From Victivallaceae bacterium (lineage in GTDB: Bacteria; Verrucomicrobiota; Lentisphaeria; Victivallales; Victivallaceae): 64,000 bases of DNA. The stretch is from NCBI GenBank assembly GCA_028718375.1, contig JAQULZ010000002.1:1-64000 (forward strand). Reading direction: 5' to 3'. Shown here piece by piece: positions 22,496 through 32,946 of this stretch (the first letter of the stretch is position 1; every line of letters begins with the position of its first letter). The notes under the pieces were generated by a model that had not been told where the DNA came from, searched no databases, and saw only the letters and a list, made by a program, of their open reading frames with translations. Both the position numbers and the translations under genes were made by a program.

Positions 22496-23401
22496 ATGTC
22501 AGCCTTTAAGCGGGCGGCGCTGATCGCGCCGGCCGGCGGCGCTGACCGGGAAACGGTCGCTGCGGCGGTCGAAATGCTCAAACGGGCCGGGCTGCAGGCC
22601 AAAGTAATGCCGCATGTTTTTTCCGGTGCTCCGGAAGGTTATCTGGCGGCGGATTTGAAGGGGCGGCTGCAGGATTTGCACGGCTGCTGGCGGGACAAGT
22701 CGATCGACCTGATTTTCTGCGTCCGGGGCGGTTTCGGTTCGGCGCAGTTGCTGCCGCATATTGATTGGGAATTATTGCGCAGCCGCAGAATTCCACTGAT
22801 CGGTTTCAGTGACATTACCGCGCTGCATATGGGGATGCTGCGGAAAAAAGCCGGTATTCCGGTTGCTGCTCCCATGCCGGTCATGTTTCGGGAAGCGCTG
22901 TTCGATAATACGGAAAGCGAATATACCCGGCATTTCATGCGCCTGGCGCTGGCCGATCGCATTCCGGCCGGCACTGAACTTACCCGGCCGGGGAAGGAGG
23001 AGTTCAATGTTATCAAGCCGGATTATGCGCTGGGACAGCCGGTTGCCGCCACGCTGAGCGTTTTGGTCAGCTTATGCGGGACGCCGTGGTTTCCGAAACT
23101 GCGTCATAAAATTCTGATCCTCGAAGACATCAATGAACCGGTCTATAAACTCGACCGTTATTTGACCCAACTGGCGCAATGCGGCGTTTTTGCCGAATGC
23201 GATGCAGTGTTTTTCGGACAATTCACCGCTTGCGGCGAGGAAAAAGACCAGTACGCCTTATTCAGCCGTTTTGCCGAACATATTCGGGGAGCGGTACTGG
23301 CCGATTTCCCGTTCGGTCACCGTTTCCCCGGCATCTCGCTGAATATGCGGCGGCATTTGCGGCTGGAAAAAAACGGCAAAATTTTTCTGATCGACACCTG
23401 A
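22496..23401 (+). CDS. ldcA: LD-carboxypeptidase (S66 family)
   Basis: ALIAPAGGADRE, IDLIFCVRGGFGSAQLLPHID, GFSDITALHMG, HRFPGISLN. Confidence 0.93.
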   Translation: MSAFKRAALIAPAGGADRETVAAAVEMLKRAGLQAKVMPHVFSGAPEGYLAADLKGRLQDLHGCWRDKSIDLIFCVRGGFGSAQLLPHIDWELLRSRRIPLIGFSDITALHMGMLRKKAGIPVAAPMPVMFREALFDNTESEYTRHFMRLALADRIPAGTELTRPGKEEFNVIKPDYALGQPVAATLSVLVSLCGTPWFPKLRHKILILEDINEPVYKLDRYLTQLAQCGVFAECDAVFFGQFTACGEEKDQYALFSRFAEHIRGAVLADFPFGHRFPGISLNMRRHLRLEKNGKIFLIDT

Positions 23402-23564
23402 TGTCAAATCTTAAGTAGTTACCCGGGTTGCGATTGTTTACGGTGATTTGCAGTAATGCATTATTTACCGTTCAGGGCGAGATTATTTTTTTTGTTGAGG
23501 CTTGAAAAATCATTAATAACACTTTATTATTTGGGGTAAAGAAAATTTTTAAAAAGGTGGCATA

Positions 23565-24074
23565 ATGGACAAACTGGTTTATCAAACAGTTCCGCATGTA
23601 ATGCTGGCAACAAACATTTTTATTAATGTTCCCGTGATTTTAAAGTTTGAAGAAACTAATTTGATCGAAGTTATAGAAGAAGCTCACTTGGGATTTACTA
23701 CTTCAATACCGATTTACCATTCGGACGGAACCTATTTAGCAAAAGTAAGGGGGACGAGAATATACCCAACCGCTGCCGGTAAAAAGGCGGGTTTGGAAAT
23801 AGACAAAAGAGCGGAAGAATGGGTTTGCACAATGAATAAACAAACGTTGTTTGAAATTCGTCATCAACCTTCAGATGCATTTAAAGTGTCTGCTGAGCTT
23901 TATACCCCCACGGGGTATTTTGTGAAATGTCCCGATGCTGTTTTACCTGAGATTATTGATCCGGAAGGAGCAACATTAATGATAGGAGGAGTCAGAATCT
24001 CAGGATGTACCTTTTCGGGAGGTAAAATTGGTATTTGGTTGCACAAGGACGGAGAATGTTTAATAGGTTGTTAA
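23565..24074 (+). CDS. Hypothetical accessory protein
   Basis: 169-aa ORF with RBS AAAAAGGTGGC upstream; visibly more AT-rich than neighbours. Confidence 0.7.
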   Translation: MDKLVYQTVPHVMLATNIFINVPVILKFEETNLIEVIEEAHLGFTTSIPIYHSDGTYLAKVRGTRIYPTAAGKKAGLEIDKRAEEWVCTMNKQTLFEIRHQPSDAFKVSAELYTPTGYFVKCPDAVLPEIIDPEGATLMIGGVRISGCTFSGGKIGIWLHKDGECLIGC

Positions 24075-24160
24075 TATAGAATAACCACTTATTACCCGTA
24101 CCCTTGAACGGATTGCAACTTGTTGATACCAATTGTGTTTGTCAAATTGTGCCTTTTTTA

Positions 24161-25951
24161 TTATTTTCCGATGAACATTGTTTTTGCCCGGCGGTATTCG
24201 GGATGATTGGGGAACAGCTCGTTGGCTTGCAGCAGGTGTTTTTCCGCTTCCGCCCGGCGTCCCTGAAGTTCCTGCAAAGTAAACAGCCGAAAATGATACG
24301 CCGCACAATGCGGTGCCAGTTGCAGCGCCTTTTTGTAGCAGGATTCGGCGCGCCCGAAATGCCCCGTTTTCAGGTAAAACGCTCCCGCCATACTATACGG
24401 GAACGGCGAATAGGGCCGGGCCCGGACTGCCGCTTCCAGTTTTTCGCCTACCTCGTACGGGTTGACCTTCACGGCTGCCGCGGGAACTGCCTGGTTCGGC
24501 TGGCAAAGGTCCGTGAGCTTGGATAAGATATATTCCGACCGTACCAGATGCCAGCCGCCGCCGATTGCGGTCAAGGCAATGAGCAGTGCGATTGAAGCGG
24601 CGATCAGCCGGGGCAGGGGGCGGGCTTTCTCCGGCCGGGCAATTTCACTTGGCATGACCAGCAGCAGAGTTACGGCGGCGGCGGTTCCGATAAGGCCGGG
24701 AACCTGCAGATCGATATCCATCATCGCATGAAAGATGAACGCAGTCAGTCCGAAAAACAGGGCGACTTCCTCCCGCAGGTAGTGATGTCCGGCAATCAGC
24801 GGGCGGATTTTTTTGAATCCGGTCCGGAACGGGTAAAACAACGCCCCCGCGGCCGCCAGCAGGGCAAAGATTCCGGCTTCGCCGCCGCAGGCCAGCAGCA
24901 GGTTGTGGGGCGTATGCGGGGCCTCCGGAGAATCGACGGCTTTCAGGCGCATGTAGTCGTAAAAGAAATCGCCCCAGCCGGTACCCGTCAGCGGCTGATT
25001 CAGCAGCAGTTTTGCCGAGACCTGGAGGTAGTCCAGCCGCACGATCATCGACTGGAAACCGCGGCCGAATTCGCAAATGTAAATTACTCCGCCGATCACC
25101 GCCAGCGGGGCCAGGATGATCACCGCCCGGCGCAGCCATTTTTTTACGGGAAAAATGATAATGAACACGCCGGCCGCCAGGATCAGCGACAAAAACGCGC
25201 CGCGCGCCTTGGTGGCGAAAAAGACGAACATCAGGCACGCCGCTGCTAGCGGCATGAAAATCAGCCGCGCTGCCCCGGGCGGCTCAACCCGGGCGCACCA
25301 TTTCCACAATACCACCAGGCCCAGTGGGCCGGTCAGCAGCAGGTATCCCGCCAGCGAATTGCAGCCGGTGAACGGTGCGCTGACCCGGTCGTCGAAAATC
25401 CGGGCTTTCAGTGCTTCGCCGACGTAAAGACCGCCGGTTTTTTCCTGATGGGCGATATATTGGCGCATTTCCGCAAATCCGGAAAAGTATTGTTCCAGTC
25501 CCGCATAAAGCACTGCCGCCAGACCGGCCAGGAGGGAAAAAGTCAGCAGTTTCCCGGCGCCGGGAAGGTTGCGGAGCAGCAGATAAACGCTCAGCGCATA
25601 AGCGGCCAGTCCGAACAGATGGATGATTTCCATGATCACGAAATCCCATACCGTCGCGCCGATGATTCCCGGCAGCGCTGCAAAAGCCAGGAATACCCAC
25701 CAGAATACGGTTATCGAGGGTGCGTCTTTGCCGGGGGAAAATGGGAACGCCAGCAAGGTCAGCAACAATAATATTCCGGTTAAAAACGGGAAAAGAAATA
25801 CCGGCCAGGTGATGATCAGATAAACCCAGAGCTGATTGCTGAACAAACCGGTGGTTTCGGGAACCCCGGCAATGCCGCCCAATTTTACCGGCAGCAGAAA
25901 AGTTGCCAGCATAATCAAAGCCGTGACCAGGTAACGAAAATACTGTTTCAT
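24161..25951 (-). CDS. O-antigen ligase-like polytopic membrane protein with C-terminal TPR
   Basis: Multiple TM segments; LTGTGWGDFFYDYMRLK...APHTPHNLLLACGGEAGI Wzy_C-like motif; TPR at C-terminus. Confidence 0.85.
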   Translation of the reverse strand: MKQYFRYLVTALIMLATFLLPVKLGGIAGVPETTGLFSNQLWVYLIITWPVFLFPFLTGILLLLTLLAFPFSPGKDAPSITVFWWVFLAFAALPGIIGATVWDFVIMEIIHLFGLAAYALSVYLLLRNLPGAGKLLTFSLLAGLAAVLYAGLEQYFSGFAEMRQYIAHQEKTGGLYVGEALKARIFDDRVSAPFTGCNSLAGYLLLTGPLGLVVLWKWCARVEPPGAARLIFMPLAAACLMFVFFATKARGAFLSLILAAGVFIIIFPVKKWLRRAVIILAPLAVIGGVIYICEFGRGFQSMIVRLDYLQVSAKLLLNQPLTGTGWGDFFYDYMRLKAVDSPEAPHTPHNLLLACGGEAGIFALLAAAGALFYPFRTGFKKIRPLIAGHHYLREEVALFFGLTAFIFHAMMDIDLQVPGLIGTAAAVTLLLVMPSEIARPEKARPLPRLIAASIALLIALTAIGGGWHLVRSEYILSKLTDLCQPNQAVPAAAVKVNPYEVGEKLEAAVRARPYSPFPYSMAGAFYLKTGHFGRAESCYKKALQLAPHCAAYHFRLFTLQELQGRRAEAEKHLLQANELFPNHPEYRRAKTMFIGK

Positions 25952-27249
25952 TTTGTCCGCTCCCTCCGCTGTAGCTGTTTCACCAGTTCCGGGATGAGCT
26001 GATCCACGTCACCCGCCCCCAACACCGCCAGCAGCAATTTTTCCGTTTTTGCGGAGAGGATTGCGGCGGGCATTTCCGCCCAGTCCGAATCCAGATACTC
26101 AGCTTGGGGTCCGATGCGTTCCGCTAACGCGCGCGAATCCGTTTTGCCCGTTTCCGTCCAGGCGGCGAAGACCGGAACGACGAATACCGAATCAGCCCGG
26201 TTCAGTTCCCGGGCGAAAGCGTCGATATATTTCGCCAGCCGGGCGTAGCGGTGCGGCTGAAAAATTACCCGCAGATGGTGGTGCGGGTAATTCAGCCGCA
26301 GCAGTTCGAGCGACCGGGCGACTTCGGTAGGGTGGTGCGCGTAATCTTCGATCAGAGTGGAATCCGGCGATTCAAAATGTACCGTCATCCGCCGCGCCAC
26401 TCCGGGAAAGGCATTGACTGCGGATTTGGCCGCGGCAGCCGGAATGCCGAGTTTTTCAGCGGCACAGACGGCGAGGGCGGCATTGATTTTCATAAAGCCC
26501 CGGAAATCAAGGCCGGGCATTTCCGCTAAAGCGGTTTCGTCCAGTTCCAGGGCGTCGGGGTGACCCGCGAATAATTCCGCGACAGTGGCGTTCCGGACGT
26601 AAATCAGCGTTTGCGCCTGCCGCCCGAAACGGGCGAAATTAGCCAGTAACGCCCGGCTGCCGCCGACGCTCCAGCTGTGGTCGTCCTCCACATTGACGAC
26701 CACGCCGAGGACTGATGAAAACAGCGCGTTGGTGCCGTCGCTTTCGTCCACTTCCGTAACGAAAATATCGCCGTCGCCGGCGTTATGATCCGGAAAAGCG
26801 TTGACTTTGCCGCCAACCAGGTAGCCGCAGGATACCCCGCAATGACGCAGCATCCAGCTGAGCATCGCGGCAACCGTGGTTTTGCCGTGCGACCCGCTGA
26901 CTGTAACCGGCCGCGAATACGAGGCGGCGAGCCGGGCCAGGAATTCGCCCCGGCGTCGGCAGGGAATATCGAGCTGCCGCGCCCGTACCAGTTCAGGATT
27001 GTCCGGAACAATGGCGGACGAGTATATTACCAGATCGGTACCGGAGGGCAGGTGTTCGGCGGCATGCCCGCAATATATTGCCGCACCTTCCCGGCTCAGT
27101 TGCGCCGTCTTGGCGTTGAGGCATAAGTCCGAACCGCTTATTTTATAGCCGCGCTGGAGCATGATCCCGGCCAGCGGCGCGGTTCCGGCGCCGCCGATGC
27201 CGATAAAATGAAGCTGCCGTAAATCGGTGATTTCACTGGCGACCGTCAT
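25948..27249 (-). CDS. murC: UDP-N-acetylmuramate--L-alanine ligase
   Basis: HFIGIGGAGTAPLAGIMLQRGYKISGSD, VSGSHGKTTVAAMLSW, EDYAHHPTEV. Confidence 0.96.
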   Translation of the reverse strand: MTVASEITDLRQLHFIGIGGAGTAPLAGIMLQRGYKISGSDLCLNAKTAQLSREGAAIYCGHAAEHLPSGTDLVIYSSAIVPDNPELVRARQLDIPCRRRGEFLARLAASYSRPVTVSGSHGKTTVAAMLSWMLRHCGVSCGYLVGGKVNAFPDHNAGDGDIFVTEVDESDGTNALFSSVLGVVVNVEDDHSWSVGGSRALLANFARFGRQAQTLIYVRNATVAELFAGHPDALELDETALAEMPGLDFRGFMKINAALAVCAAEKLGIPAAAAKSAVNAFPGVARRMTVHFESPDSTLIEDYAHHPTEVARSLELLRLNYPHHHLRVIFQPHRYARLAKYIDAFARELNRADSVFVVPVFAAWTETGKTDSRALAERIGPQAEYLDSDWAEMPAAILSAKTEKLLLAVLGAGDVDQLIPELVKQLQRRERTK

Positions 27250-27251
27250 GT

Positions 27252-29324
27252 TCAGTTTTCTTGAGAGGTTTTATGGGGTTGAAATTGAGTTTTGAATAAT
27301 TTTTTGTAAATTCCGCCCGCAGCGAGTAATTCTTCGTGCGTACCCCGTTCGACGATTTTGCCATTGTCCAGGACGATGATCAGATTGGCGTTCCGGATCG
27401 TGCTGAGCCGGTGGGCGATCGCAAATACCGTCCGGTTCTGCATGGCGTGATTGAGCGCCTCCTGGACAATCCGTTCGGTAACGGTGTCGAGGGCGCTGGT
27501 GGCTTCATCGAGAATCAAAATGGGGGGATTCCGGAGCACCGCCCGGGCAATCGCGATCCGCTGTTTTTCGCCGCCGGAAAGTTTCGAACCTTTTTCCCCG
27601 ACCTCGGTATTGTAGCCCTCGGGATGCCGCCCGTCCACGATGAATTTATGAGCGTTGGCTTTTTTGGCGGCTTCCTCGATTTCGGCGGGGGTGGCCTCCG
27701 GGCTGCCGTAAGCGATGTTTTCCGCGATGGTCTCGTTGAACAGGATCGGATCCTGGGTAACGATGCCGATGTGACGGCGCAGTGATTTTATCGACAGGTC
27801 GCGGACGTCAATGCCGTCGATCGTGACGGAACCGGAATTCACGTCGTAAAAGCGGGCGATCAGATTGGCGATCGTGGTTTTGCCGGAACCGGTTTCACCG
27901 ACCACCGCCACCAATGATCCTCGGGAAATTTTAAAACTGATGCCGTCCAGTACCCGGTGCTCCTGATAGGAAAAAACTACGTCATTGAAGGCGATTTCAT
28001 TCCGGAATTCCCGCAACGTAATCGCTCCTGATTTTTCCCTGAGCCCGGTATCGGTATCGATCAGATCGAAATAGCGGTCGGCGGCAGCCATGCTGCGCTG
28101 CAGGTAAGTCGTCACTTTCGCCAGGTCTTTGATCGGGCGGTAAGCCATGATCGCGGGCGCCAGCAACGCAACCAGCACGGTGAAATTGACGTCCCGGCTG
28201 TAGGAATAAACCAGGAATACCAGGGTCGAGGCCACCGCTACGATTTCCATCAGCGGGCTCATCAGCAACTGAAGCTTGAGCGCCCGGATGATGGTACGGA
28301 AATATTTCCGGTTGATTTTGCGGAACCGCTGCTGTTCCAGCTCTTCGGTATTATAAGCCTTGACGATCAGGATACCGGTGAAAACTTCGTGCATCCGCGA
28401 GATGACCTCCGCAATCGCCGCCAGCGACGATTTATAGATGTGGCGGATTCTGCGTCCCAGGATCGCCACCGGCACCACGATCAGCGGCGTACCGATCAGG
28501 ATTACCAGAATGAGGACGTAATTATGACTCCTTATGCTGAGCACATAAATTGCGATAATACAGGACAATATCTCGATCGGACAGCGGGTGGCGTCGGCAA
28601 TGACATTGGCGACGGAGGTCTCGATCGTGGAAGTATCGTTGGTACAGCGGCTGATCAAATGCCCGACATCCATTTTGCCGTAATATTTGAGCGATTGTTC
28701 CAGCAGCTTGTCGAACGCCTCATTGCGCAGATCGGCAATGACCTTGGCCCCTACCCAGCGGGTGTAGTAACGGTTGGCGTAGGTGGCCAGGTTTTTGATC
28801 GTCCAGCCGAGCACGAAAGCCAGCACATAAAGCCCGAAAAACTGCCAGGCCATCCGTCCGGAAGCCGTGCAGACCGGAATGGCGAAGCGTACCGGCCAGG
28901 TGATGACGACTTCGCGTTTACCTTTGACTTCGACCGGCAGCCCGAATTTTTGAGAATATTTTTTCAGTTTTTCCAATGACGAAGTCAATTTCGGATCGGG
29001 ATCGGAAGGATTGAGAATATTTTCGACCGCCTGGAGTTTTTCTTCCCGGGAGAGTTTCCGGCCTTTGGCGGCCTCGATACGATCAACGATCTGCATGGTT
29101 TTTTTACTGATGTTAATAGTCCGGCTGTGGCGGTCAGCAGGCTGTTCCGCGGCCGTGAGCAGTTCCGGGATGATCATGAGGCTGCCGAACAGCGACCCGC
29201 CGACCAGCAATCCGGCAATGACCCCAAGTGTCAGTCGAAACCAGTAAGGGCGGGTGTAACGGAGCAGTCTTAAATAACTCTGGGCTTTGAATTTTTTTTC
29301 ATTTTCCTGTCGTTTATTCATCAT
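27252..29324 (-). CDS. ABC transporter, fused permease/ATPase (MsbA-like)
   Basis: GETGSGKTTIANLIARFYD Walker A, LSGGEKQRIAIARAVLRNPPILILDEATSALD; N-terminal TM domain. Confidence 0.95.
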   Translation of the reverse strand: MMNKRQENEKKFKAQSYLRLLRYTRPYWFRLTLGVIAGLLVGGSLFGSLMIIPELLTAAEQPADRHSRTINISKKTMQIVDRIEAAKGRKLSREEKLQAVENILNPSDPDPKLTSSLEKLKKYSQKFGLPVEVKGKREVVITWPVRFAIPVCTASGRMAWQFFGLYVLAFVLGWTIKNLATYANRYYTRWVGAKVIADLRNEAFDKLLEQSLKYYGKMDVGHLISRCTNDTSTIETSVANVIADATRCPIEILSCIIAIYVLSIRSHNYVLILVILIGTPLIVVPVAILGRRIRHIYKSSLAAIAEVISRMHEVFTGILIVKAYNTEELEQQRFRKINRKYFRTIIRALKLQLLMSPLMEIVAVASTLVFLVYSYSRDVNFTVLVALLAPAIMAYRPIKDLAKVTTYLQRSMAAADRYFDLIDTDTGLREKSGAITLREFRNEIAFNDVVFSYQEHRVLDGISFKISRGSLVAVVGETGSGKTTIANLIARFYDVNSGSVTIDGIDVRDLSIKSLRRHIGIVTQDPILFNETIAENIAYGSPEATPAEIEEAAKKANAHKFIVDGRHPEGYNTEVGEKGSKLSGGEKQRIAIARAVLRNPPILILDEATSALDTVTERIVQEALNHAMQNRTVFAIAHRLSTIRNANLIIVLDNGKIVERGTHEELLAAGGIYKKLFKTQFQPHKTSQEN

Positions 29325-30445
29325 CCGCCCAGGATTTTTTCGATCGTTTTAACCACATATTGGCGTTGCTCGAAGGTTGATTCCGGGAAAATGGGCAGGG
29401 CGAGAATTTCGCCGGATACCTGTTCGCTTACCGGCATATCCCCGGCTTTATAGCCCAGACTCCGGAAGCATTCCTGCAAATGCAGCGGCAGCGGATAATA
29501 AACCGTGCAGCCCACTCCGGCTTGGCGCAACTGGCTGCAAAGTTCGTCGCGCCGCCCGTTCTTGACCAGAATGCAGAACTGATTGTAAATATGGCGGACG
29601 GGGTATTTCGCCACGGCGGGCAGTTGGATTTGACCGGCGGCTTTGGATTCGGCGAAAAGCGCCCGGTATTCAGCGGCGTTCGCTTCGCGGGCGTTGCTCC
29701 ATTTATCGAGTTCGCGCAGTTTTATGGACAGTACCGCCGCCTGGAGCGCGTCGAGCCGGAAATTACCCCCGATATGGTGATGAATATAAGTGGAACCCTG
29801 GCCGTGATTGCGGAACATCCGCAGGAGTTCGATACGTTTTTTGTCATTGGTGGTAACCATCCCGCCGTCCCCGAAGCAGCCCAGGTTCTTGCTCGGGAAG
29901 AACGAGAAACAGCCGTAATTGCCCATACTGCCGGCGCGCCTGCCGTCGAATTCGGCGCCGATGGCCTGACAGGCGTCCTCGATAACGACCAGCCGGTGTC
30001 TGGCGGCGAGGGCGTTGATCGCGTCCATGGCGCAGCATTGCCCGAACAGATGTACCGGGATGATCGCTTTGGTTTTGGGGGTTATTTTTGCCTCGATTTC
30101 GCCCGGGTTGATATTGAAGGTGTCAGGATCGATGTCGGCGAAGACCGGAGTTGCCCCGACCCGGGAGATAGCCCCGACGGTGGCGAAAAACGTAAACGGG
30201 GTAGTGATCACTTCATCGCCCGGCCCGATATTTTCGACCATCAGGGAAATGATCAGGGCATCCGAACCGGAAGTTACGCCGCAGGCGAATTCCGTACCGC
30301 AGTAACGGGCGATTTCTTCCTCAAGTTTTTCCACCTTGTCCCCGAGAATGAAATGCTGGGAATCGCAAATGGCGCTGATTTCCTGCATTATTTCCGCTTT
30401 CAGGCTGCGGTATTGGTCCTTTAAATCGAGTAATGGCACCTGCAT
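29321..30445 (-). CDS. DegT/DnrJ/EryC1/StrS family aminotransferase
   Basis: CGVTSGSDALIISLM, VIEDACQAIGAEFDGRRAGSMGNYGCFSFFPSKNLGCFGDGG. Confidence 0.96.
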   Translation of the reverse strand: MQVPLLDLKDQYRSLKAEIMQEISAICDSQHFILGDKVEKLEEEIARYCGTEFACGVTSGSDALIISLMVENIGPGDEVITTPFTFFATVGAISRVGATPVFADIDPDTFNINPGEIEAKITPKTKAIIPVHLFGQCCAMDAINALAARHRLVVIEDACQAIGAEFDGRRAGSMGNYGCFSFFPSKNLGCFGDGGMVTTNDKKRIELLRMFRNHGQGSTYIHHHIGGNFRLDALQAAVLSIKLRELDKWSNAREANAAEYRALFAESKAAGQIQLPAVAKYPVRHIYNQFCILVKNGRRDELCSQLRQAGVGCTVYYPLPLHLQECFRSLGYKAGDMPVSEQVSGEILALPIFPESTFEQRQYVVKTIEKILGG

Positions 30446-30623
30446 GATTGATCGCTCCCGTATTAGTTGAATTCAATCGGCATCATAAGATAAACCGGTT
30501 TATGGTTTATGTCATGCCGAATTGATATTTTTTTATGATATTTCTCCGCCCGGATGCCGGAAAAAGGTATAAAAAAATCCGCGGTACGTTATATTATTCC
30601 AAAAGACTCCGGGAAAAGTCGGT

Positions 30624-31823
30624 GTGCGGTTGAGCAATAAATTAAAACTGGAAATAGAAACCCTTACCTTCGGCGGTTCGGGACTGGGGCGCCTCGGCGG
30701 CAAGGTATGTTTTGTACCGCGCGCTCTCCCGGGCGAAGTCGTCGAAGCGGAAATCTGTAAAGAAAAGCCGGACTATTGTACTGCCCGTTTGCTCAAAGTC
30801 CTGAAACCCGCTCCGGAACGGATTCCGGAGGTTTGTCCTTACGGCACGTTCTGTCCGGGCTGCGCTTATCAGCAGCTGGATTACGGGTATGAAAATGAAC
30901 TGAAGGATCGCCAAATGCGGGACTTTCTCGGCCGCAGTCTGCCGCTGGACGGCTGTGAATTCGGCCCCCCGCTGGCGCCGGAGAATCCGTTTGGCTGCCG
31001 CAATAAACTGGTGCTGCACGTGGAAAAGTCCGGCCCCAATACTGCGCTCGGCTATTTGTCCGGCAATAACCAGACGGTGCTGGATGTGCCGCAATGCCTG
31101 CTGGCTGGCGACGCCATCAATGAAAAACTGGCGGAACTGCGCCGGGATAACGGTTTTTTTCACAGTTTGCACCCGGGACAGACCTTGACTTTGCGCTATA
31201 CCCGGCAAAACGGGGTAATCTGCTGGCGCAACGCCCCTCCGGCCGGGATGAGCTGGCTGAAGGAAGAACTGCCGTTCGGGGAATTTTCAGTGCCGGCGGG
31301 CAGCTTCCACCAGGTGAATACCTTCGGCGCCGCCGCGCTGGTTGATGACGCGGCCGCGATTTTCCGGCGGGAAAGACCGGAAACCGTGGTGGATGTGTAT
31401 TGCGGCTCCGGATTGTTCGGAGTGACGGCGGCGGTCGCCGGGGTGCCGGAAATCATCGGAATCGAACTGGACGTTCAGGCCGCGGCGGCGGCGCGTTACA
31501 ATCTCAGCCGGCACGGTGCGGCCAGGGTTCGGATTGTCGCCGCCGATGCCGGAGAAACTCTCGCCCGATTGGCCGGGAAATTGCCGGAATCGGCGCTTTT
31601 GGTGGTCGATCCGCCGCGCGGAGGGCTGGACAAAAAGGCGAAAACCGGCCTTGTCCGAAGTAAGCTCAAACGGCTGATTTACGTATCGTGCGGTCCGGAT
31701 ACGCTGGGCCGGGACTTAAAAATGCTGCATAATGACGGTTTCGATTTGAAATTCGCCCGAATGATTAATATGTTTCCACGCACAAGTCATTTTGAGATTT
31801 TTAGTTACTTAACGAGGGACTGA
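30624..31823 (+). CDS. TrmA/RumA-family RNA (uracil-5-)-methyltransferase
   Basis: TRAM-like N-terminus, Fe-S CPYGTFCPGCAYQQL, VVDVYCGSGLFGV, LLVVDPPRGGLD, LIYVSCGPDTLGRD; GTG start. Confidence 0.94.
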   Translation: MRLSNKLKLEIETLTFGGSGLGRLGGKVCFVPRALPGEVVEAEICKEKPDYCTARLLKVLKPAPERIPEVCPYGTFCPGCAYQQLDYGYENELKDRQMRDFLGRSLPLDGCEFGPPLAPENPFGCRNKLVLHVEKSGPNTALGYLSGNNQTVLDVPQCLLAGDAINEKLAELRRDNGFFHSLHPGQTLTLRYTRQNGVICWRNAPPAGMSWLKEELPFGEFSVPAGSFHQVNTFGAAALVDDAAAIFRRERPETVVDVYCGSGLFGVTAAVAGVPEIIGIELDVQAAAAARYNLSRHGAARVRIVAADAGETLARLAGKLPESALLVVDPPRGGLDKKAKTGLVRSKLKRLIYVSCGPDTLGRDLKMLHNDGFDLKFARMINMFPRTSHFEIFSYLTRD

Positions 31824-32497
31824 TGAACTACGATATGCTGCGGGGGCATCGCGCCCGTCTGCGGGAAAAATTTCTGAACAGCGGCATGAAAGCCCTGCAC
31901 GACTATGAAATACTGGAATTGCTGCTGACGTTCGTAATTCCGCGGCGCGACGTCAAACCGATTGCCAAAGCATTATTGGATAAGTCTAAAAAACTGTATG
32001 TGGTGTTTGACGCCTTGCCCCGGGAACTGCGGCAAATTAAAGGCATCGGCGAAACCGCACCGGTCTTATTCGTGTTTGTGCGGGAACTGTGCACCGCTTA
32101 TCTGGAATCGAAAGCTTTTGATGTGGATTGCGTCAATTCTCCCCAGGCGGTGATCGATTTCTCCCGGATGAAAATAGGCGGCAAACACAACGAATTTTTC
32201 ATGGTGCTTTACCTGAATACCCAAAACCATATCATCGATTACGACTGTCAGGAAGGGACCGTCAACCGCGCGGCGGTTTATCCGCGCAATATCGTGCGGC
32301 GCTGTATGGAACTTCATGTCTGCGGCATCATTATAGTGCACAACCACCCCAGCGGTGTGTGCGATCCGTCGCCGGCCGATCGCCGCCTGACCGAAAGCAT
32401 CAAAAAAGCCGTTGACATGGTGGAGGTGAAACTGCTGGATCATATCATCGTGTCGAGAGCCGGCTACAGCAGTTTCATTGAAATGAAAATCTTATAA
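31823..32497 (+). CDS. radC: RadC-like JAB-domain protein
   Basis: LRGHRARLREKFL...HDYEILELLL, IIIVHNHPSGVCDPSPADRRLT, LLDHIIVS. Confidence 0.95.
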   Translation: MNYDMLRGHRARLREKFLNSGMKALHDYEILELLLTFVIPRRDVKPIAKALLDKSKKLYVVFDALPRELRQIKGIGETAPVLFVFVRELCTAYLESKAFDVDCVNSPQAVIDFSRMKIGGKHNEFFMVLYLNTQNHIIDYDCQEGTVNRAAVYPRNIVRRCMELHVCGIIIVHNHPSGVCDPSPADRRLTESIKKAVDMVEVKLLDHIIVSRAGYSSFIEMKIL

Positions 32498-32502
32498 GTC
32501 TA

Positions 32503-32931
32503 TTATAAGATGACTACATGCGGCGTCAGCAGTATCTTGAAGATATTTTTATCGTTTTTGCGCGTATAACTGACTTTATTGGCCATTTTGCAAGTCAGAT
32601 AGATTCCGATTCCGCCTAGCGGACGGTTGATGATGTCGGAACTTACGTCCGGAGCCGCTGTTTCCAGCGGATTGAATCTATGACCGTCGTCGATTATCGT
32701 CAGGGTGATGACTTGGTCGGTTATTTCCAGCCGCACTTCAATCTCATGCATCGCGTGGTCATCATAAGCGTATTTGATGATATTGGTAAGCATTTCTTCC
32801 AGGCAGACATTGAGCGCGAAGACCAACTGGTCCGAAAAGTTGCTGTTTTCCGTAATTTCACTGATTTCCGAACAGAGCAGCTCCAGTTCAGTGAAAGTGT
32901 TTTTTATCCTGAATATGTGATAATTGGCCAT
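32503..32931 (-). CDS. Anti-sigma regulatory factor, RsbW/SpoIIAB-type HATPase
   Basis: CLEEMLTNIIKYAYDD...TLTIIDDGHRFNP...GGIGIYLTCKMANKVSYTR. Confidence 0.92.
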   Translation of the reverse strand: MANYHIFRIKNTFTELELLCSEISEITENSNFSDQLVFALNVCLEEMLTNIIKYAYDDHAMHEIEVRLEITDQVITLTIIDDGHRFNPLETAAPDVSSDIINRPLGGIGIYLTCKMANKVSYTRKNDKNIFKILLTPHVVIL

Positions 32932-32946
32932 GGCTGATGAAAAAAA

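Noticed and set aside
24117-24140. TTGCAACTTGTTGATACCAATTG resembling juxtaposed ends of the 1634-1943 element
   Set aside because: Only short partial matches; could be chance or an old remnant, not enough to annotate.
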